In this document: piece after piece, positions 3,789 to 6,492 of the stretch | Layout of the letters: each line of letters begins with the position of its first letter | Numbering within the stretch: position 1 is the stretch's first letter | From: an uncultured Actinomycetes bacterium | GTDB lineage: Bacteria > Actinomycetota > Acidimicrobiia > Acidimicrobiales > Acidimicrobilacustridaceae | Assembly (NCBI GenBank): GCA_945957335.1 | Contig: CAMFLJ010000221.1 | Location: 1 to 6,492, forward strand | Length of the DNA: 6,492 nt | Reading direction: 5' to 3' | The notes under the pieces: generated by a model | The model's input: only the letters and a program-made list of their open reading frames with translations | The model's database searches: none | Told to the model about the DNA's origin: nothing | Made by a program: the position numbers and the translations under genes

Positions 3789-6492
3789 TCAGCCGACCTT
3801 GGTGAGGGTGACGGCGACGGAGGCGCCGTCGAGCTCGATCTGGCGATCGCCGGGCCCGCGCGTGATGTCGGTGGCCAGGACCTCCGCCGCGATGTAGTCG
3901 CGATGCGCCTCGACGATCGCCCAGAGGGCGTCGTCGGCGTCGATGCTGACCGTGATGCGGTCGGCGATCTCGAGCCCGGCGGCCTTGCGGGCGTCGTTGA
4001 GGGCCCGCACGAGCTCGCGGGCGGTGCCCTCGGCCCGCAGGGCGTCGTCGAGCTCGAGGTCGAGGGCCACGGCCCAACCGTCGTCCTCGACCAGGGCCAG
4101 GTCGTCGTGGCGCTCGGCGCGCACCTCGACCTCCTCCGCGGTGAGCTTCTCGCCGGCCACGGTGATGTGGCCGTCGCGCTCGAGGGCGGCCTGCAGCTCG
4201 GAGCCGTCGGCCCCGGCCAGCGCGGCCTTCACCTCGTTGACCTTGGGGCCGAGGCGCGGGCCGAGGGCCCGGAAGTTGGGCACCACGTTCCAGCGCATCA
4301 GGCCCGAGAGGGTGTCGAGGCGCTCGATCGACTTCACGTTGAGCTCAGCGCGGATCTCGGCGTCGATGTCGTCGTCGAGGGCGGCACCGCTGTGCAGGAC
4401 CAGGGCCCGTGAGAGCGGCTGGCGCACCTTCACCTTGGCGTCGGTGCGGGCCGAGCGGCCCAGGCCCACCAGGCGGCGGGCAGCGGCCATCTGCTCGGCC
4501 AGGGCGACGTCGTGGCGGCCCTTCGGCTCGGGCCAGTCGGTGAGGTGCACCGAGCGCCCGCCGGTGAGCGTGGTGAAGATCTCGTCGGCGAGGAACGGGC
4601 AGAACGGCGCCATCAGCTGGGCCACGGTGACGAGGCACTCGTGCAGGGTGGCGTGGGCGTTGGCGTCGGAGGCCTTCCAGAAGCGGGGGCGGCTGCGGCG
4701 CACGTACCAGTTGGAGAGGTCGTCGATGAAGCGGCCCAGGCGCTGGGCCCCGCCGAGGGCGTCGAAGCCCTCGAGCGCCTCGGTGACGGCGGCGACGGTG
4801 TCGTCGAGCTCGGACAGCACCCACCGGTCGAGCACGTGGGTGGGGGAGACCGGCTCGGCGGAGGGCTGCCAGCCGTCGAGGTCGGCGTAGGTGGCGAAGA
4901 ACGAGTGCACGTTCCAGAGCGTGAGCAGCGTCTGGCGGGTGGCCTCGCGGATGCCGTCGGCGAACACGCGGCGGGGTGTCCAGGGCTGGCCCGACGAGAA
5001 GAAGTACCAGCGCAGGGCGTCGGCGCCGAGCGTGTCGAAGATGTCGAACGGGGCGATGACGTTGCCCTTCGACTTCGACATCTTCTGGCCGTGCTCGTCG
5101 ACGATGAGCGCCAGGCACACCACGTTGCGGTACGGCGTGGAGTCGAAGACCAGCGAGTTCACCGCGAGCAGCGAGTAGAACCAGCCGCGGGTCTGGTCGA
5201 TGGCCTCGCAGATGAAGTCGGCGGGGAAGGCGGCCGGGGTGGGCGCGCCGTCGGCGCCGTCGGCGAAGGGGTAGTGGTGCTGGGCCGACGGCATCGAGCC
5301 CGAGTCGAACCAGGCGTCGAGCACGGGGGCGACGCGCGCCATCGAGCCGGTGCAGCCATCGGTGGTGCAGGTGAAGGTGATGTCGTCGACGTACGGGCGG
5401 TGGAGGTCGAGCTCGGTGAGGTCGGAGCCGGTGAGGCCCGACAGCTCGGCGACCGAGCCGATGCAGTGCTCGTGGCCGGCCTCGTCGCACCGCCAGATCG
5501 GCAGCGGCGTGCCCCAGTAGCGGTCGCGGGAGAGCGCCCAGTCGATGTTGCCCTCGAGCCACTTACCGAAGCGGCCGTGCTTGATGAACTCGGGGTGCCA
5601 GCCGATGCGCTCGTTCTCGCGCATGAGCACGTCGCGCTGCTCGGAGGTGCGCACGAACCACGAGGTCTTGGCCCAGTAGATGAGCGGCGTCGAGCAGCGC
5701 CAGCAGTGCGGGTAGCTGTGCTCGTAGGCCTGCTCGCGCACGAGCAGCCCGCGAGCGGCGAGGTCGGCGATGATGTCGCGGTCGGCGTCCTTCACGAAGC
5801 GGCCGGTGTAGGGCGGCACGCTCTCGTCGAAGGCGGCGTCGGCGTTGACCGGGTTGAGCACCGGCAGCTTCTCGGCCCGCCCGACCGCGGCGTCGTCCTC
5901 GCCGAAGGCGGGGGCGAGGTGGACGATGCCCGAGCCGTCGTCGGTGGTGACGAAGTCGGCGGCCACGACGCGCCAGCCGTCGGCCCCGGGCGGGGGAGCG
6001 AGGAAGGTGAAGGGGCGCTCGTAGCGCCAGCCGACGAGGTCGGCGCCGGTGAAGCGCTCGAGCACCTCGGCGCCCTCGGGGGCGCGGGCCTCGGCCATCA
6101 CGAGGTCGCGCCCGCCGTCGTCGGCGGCCACCCGCACGTAGGCGATGTCGGGGCCCACCGCGGCGGCCACGTTGGAGATGAGGGTCCAGGGCGTGGTGGT
6201 CCACACCAGCAGGTCGACGTCGCGGTCGACCACGGGGAAGCGCACGTAGACCGACGGATCGACGACGTCGCGGTAGACGTCGGGCTGGCCCAGCTCGTGG
6301 CTGGAGAGCGCGGTGCCACAGCGGCCGCAGTACGGCGAGACCTTGTGGCCCTCGTAGAGCAGCTCCTTGTCCCAGAGCTGGCGGATCAGCCACCAGACCG
6401 ACTCGACGTAGGTGTGGTCGAGGGTCCAGTAGGCGTCGGCGGTGTCGATCCAGACGCCGGAGCGCTCGGTGAGCGCCTCCCAGTCGGCGACG
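3789..6492 (-). CDS. ileS: Isoleucyl-tRNA synthetase, long type, N-terminus outside window
   Basis: This cytoplasmic class I synthetase charges tRNA-Ile and edits mischarged valine. The 900 visible residues read through the right edge in frame, with no stop; the GTG at 6245 is internal. In partial numbering, PYCGRCGTALSSHE (53-66) precedes the CP1 editing domain, with WTTTPWTL (97-104) and GSGIVHLAPAFGEDD (186-200, editing Asp block). Then come HCWRCSTPLIYWAKTSWF (from 262), DRYWGTPLPIW, WFDSGSMPSAQ and QTRGWFYSLL. The KMSKS ATP-site loop (470-474, bases 5070-5084) follows. The anticodon-binding helical domain starts near LDRWVLSEL (554) and includes SNWYVRRSRPRFW (593-605). A long C-terminal region ends in VTLTKVG. 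These features suggest the long eukaryote-like type (IleRS2), about 1,040 aa in Mycobacterium, so roughly 140 residues with the HIGH motif are missing. Paired cysteines (C263/C266, C335/C343, C375/C380) may bind zinc. Confidence 0.96.
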   Translation of the reverse strand, partial: VADWEALTERSGVWIDTADAYWTLDHTYVESVWWLIRQLWDKELLYEGHKVSPYCGRCGTALSSHELGQPDVYRDVVDPSVYVRFPVVDRDVDLLVWTTTPWTLISNVAAAVGPDIAYVRVAADDGGRDLVMAEARAPEGAEVLERFTGADLVGWRYERPFTFLAPPPGADGWRVVAADFVTTDDGSGIVHLAPAFGEDDAAVGRAEKLPVLNPVNADAAFDESVPPYTGRFVKDADRDIIADLAARGLLVREQAYEHSYPHCWRCSTPLIYWAKTSWFVRTSEQRDVLMRENERIGWHPEFIKHGRFGKWLEGNIDWALSRDRYWGTPLPIWRCDEAGHEHCIGSVAELSGLTGSDLTELDLHRPYVDDITFTCTTDGCTGSMARVAPVLDAWFDSGSMPSAQHHYPFADGADGAPTPAAFPADFICEAIDQTRGWFYSLLAVNSLVFDSTPYRNVVCLALIVDEHGQKMSKSKGNVIAPFDIFDTLGADALRWYFFSSGQPWTPRRVFADGIREATRQTLLTLWNVHSFFATYADLDGWQPSAEPVSPTHVLDRWVLSELDDTVAAVTEALEGFDALGGAQRLGRFIDDLSNWYVRRSRPRFWKASDANAHATLHECLVTVAQLMAPFCPFLADEIFTTLTGGRSVHLTDWPEPKGRHDVALAEQMAAARRLVGLGRSARTDAKVKVRQPLSRALVLHSGAALDDDIDAEIRAELNVKSIERLDTLSGLMRWNVVPNFRALGPRLGPKVNEVKAALAGADGSELQAALERDGHITVAGEKLTAEEVEVRAERHDDLALVEDDGWAVALDLELDDALRAEGTARELVRALNDARKAAGLEIADRITVSIDADDALWAIVEAHRDYIAAEVLATDITRGPGDRQIELDGASVAVTLTKVG

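Noticed and set aside
2569..4077. 502-codon open frame on the - strand across divIVA and the end of ileS
   Set aside because: Its product is Arg/Gly/His-rich low-complexity, it is antisense to the clear DivIVA coding frame, runs through the intergenic hairpins and matches no family. It is a by-product of high GC.
3753..4412. 219-codon open frame on the + strand antisense to the ileS 3' end
   Set aside because: It begins inside the palindrome and mirrors the IleRS coding frame; no domain features.
1..6492. CRISPR array, tRNA/rRNA genes, insertion sequences or phage genes
   Set aside because: I saw no regularly spaced repeats, cloverleaf sequence, transposase or phage proteins. Nearly all bases are accounted for by conserved housekeeping genes.

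Overview
The window is GC-rich throughout, with codon third positions almost all G or C. It has the gene order of an actinobacterial division and cell-wall (dcw) cluster tail: ftsZ (3' end) - pgeF/ylmD - yggS/ylmE - sepF/ylmF - yggT/ylmG - divIVA, all on the + strand. A convergent isoleucyl-tRNA synthetase gene lies on the - strand. The SepF N-terminus (MATMWRKAMLYLGLGPDDEY), the long eukaryote-like IleRS and the GC content point to Actinomycetota. A deep-branching lineage such as Acidimicrobiia is my best guess, from protein style only.

Layout: 2-232 is the last 76 codons of ftsZ, including its acidic tail and C-terminal FtsZ peptide. pgeF (about 252-953) and yggS (950-1642) follow closely and overlap by 4 bases. 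After a 94-base gap holding a possible weak promoter, sepF (1737-2324) and yggT (2337-2594) form a tight pair. A 64-base gap holds a GC-rich hairpin and a TACGAT -10-like box placed so that transcription could begin at the A of the divIVA ATG (2659), a leaderless arrangement. divIVA ends at 3651. Between it and ileS (stop at 3789 on the - strand) are two inverted repeats: a 10-bp GC-rich hairpin and a striking 47-base near-perfect palindrome. ileS runs off the right edge, so its N-terminal catalytic part (HIGH motif) and its leader are outside the window.

Functionally, FtsZ forms the Z-ring, SepF anchors FtsZ to the membrane, YggT is a small membrane protein linked by synteny to division, and DivIVA marks curved or polar membrane and directs growth in actinobacteria. 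YggS (PLP homeostasis) and PgeF (DUF152 family; purine nucleoside or peptidoglycan-editing activity reported in homologues) are metabolic passengers of this cluster in many Gram-positives. I see no new multi-gene system here. The items most worth a second look are the intergenic palindrome, the reversed orientation of ileS relative to the usual Gram-positive order, and the predicted leaderless divIVA start.
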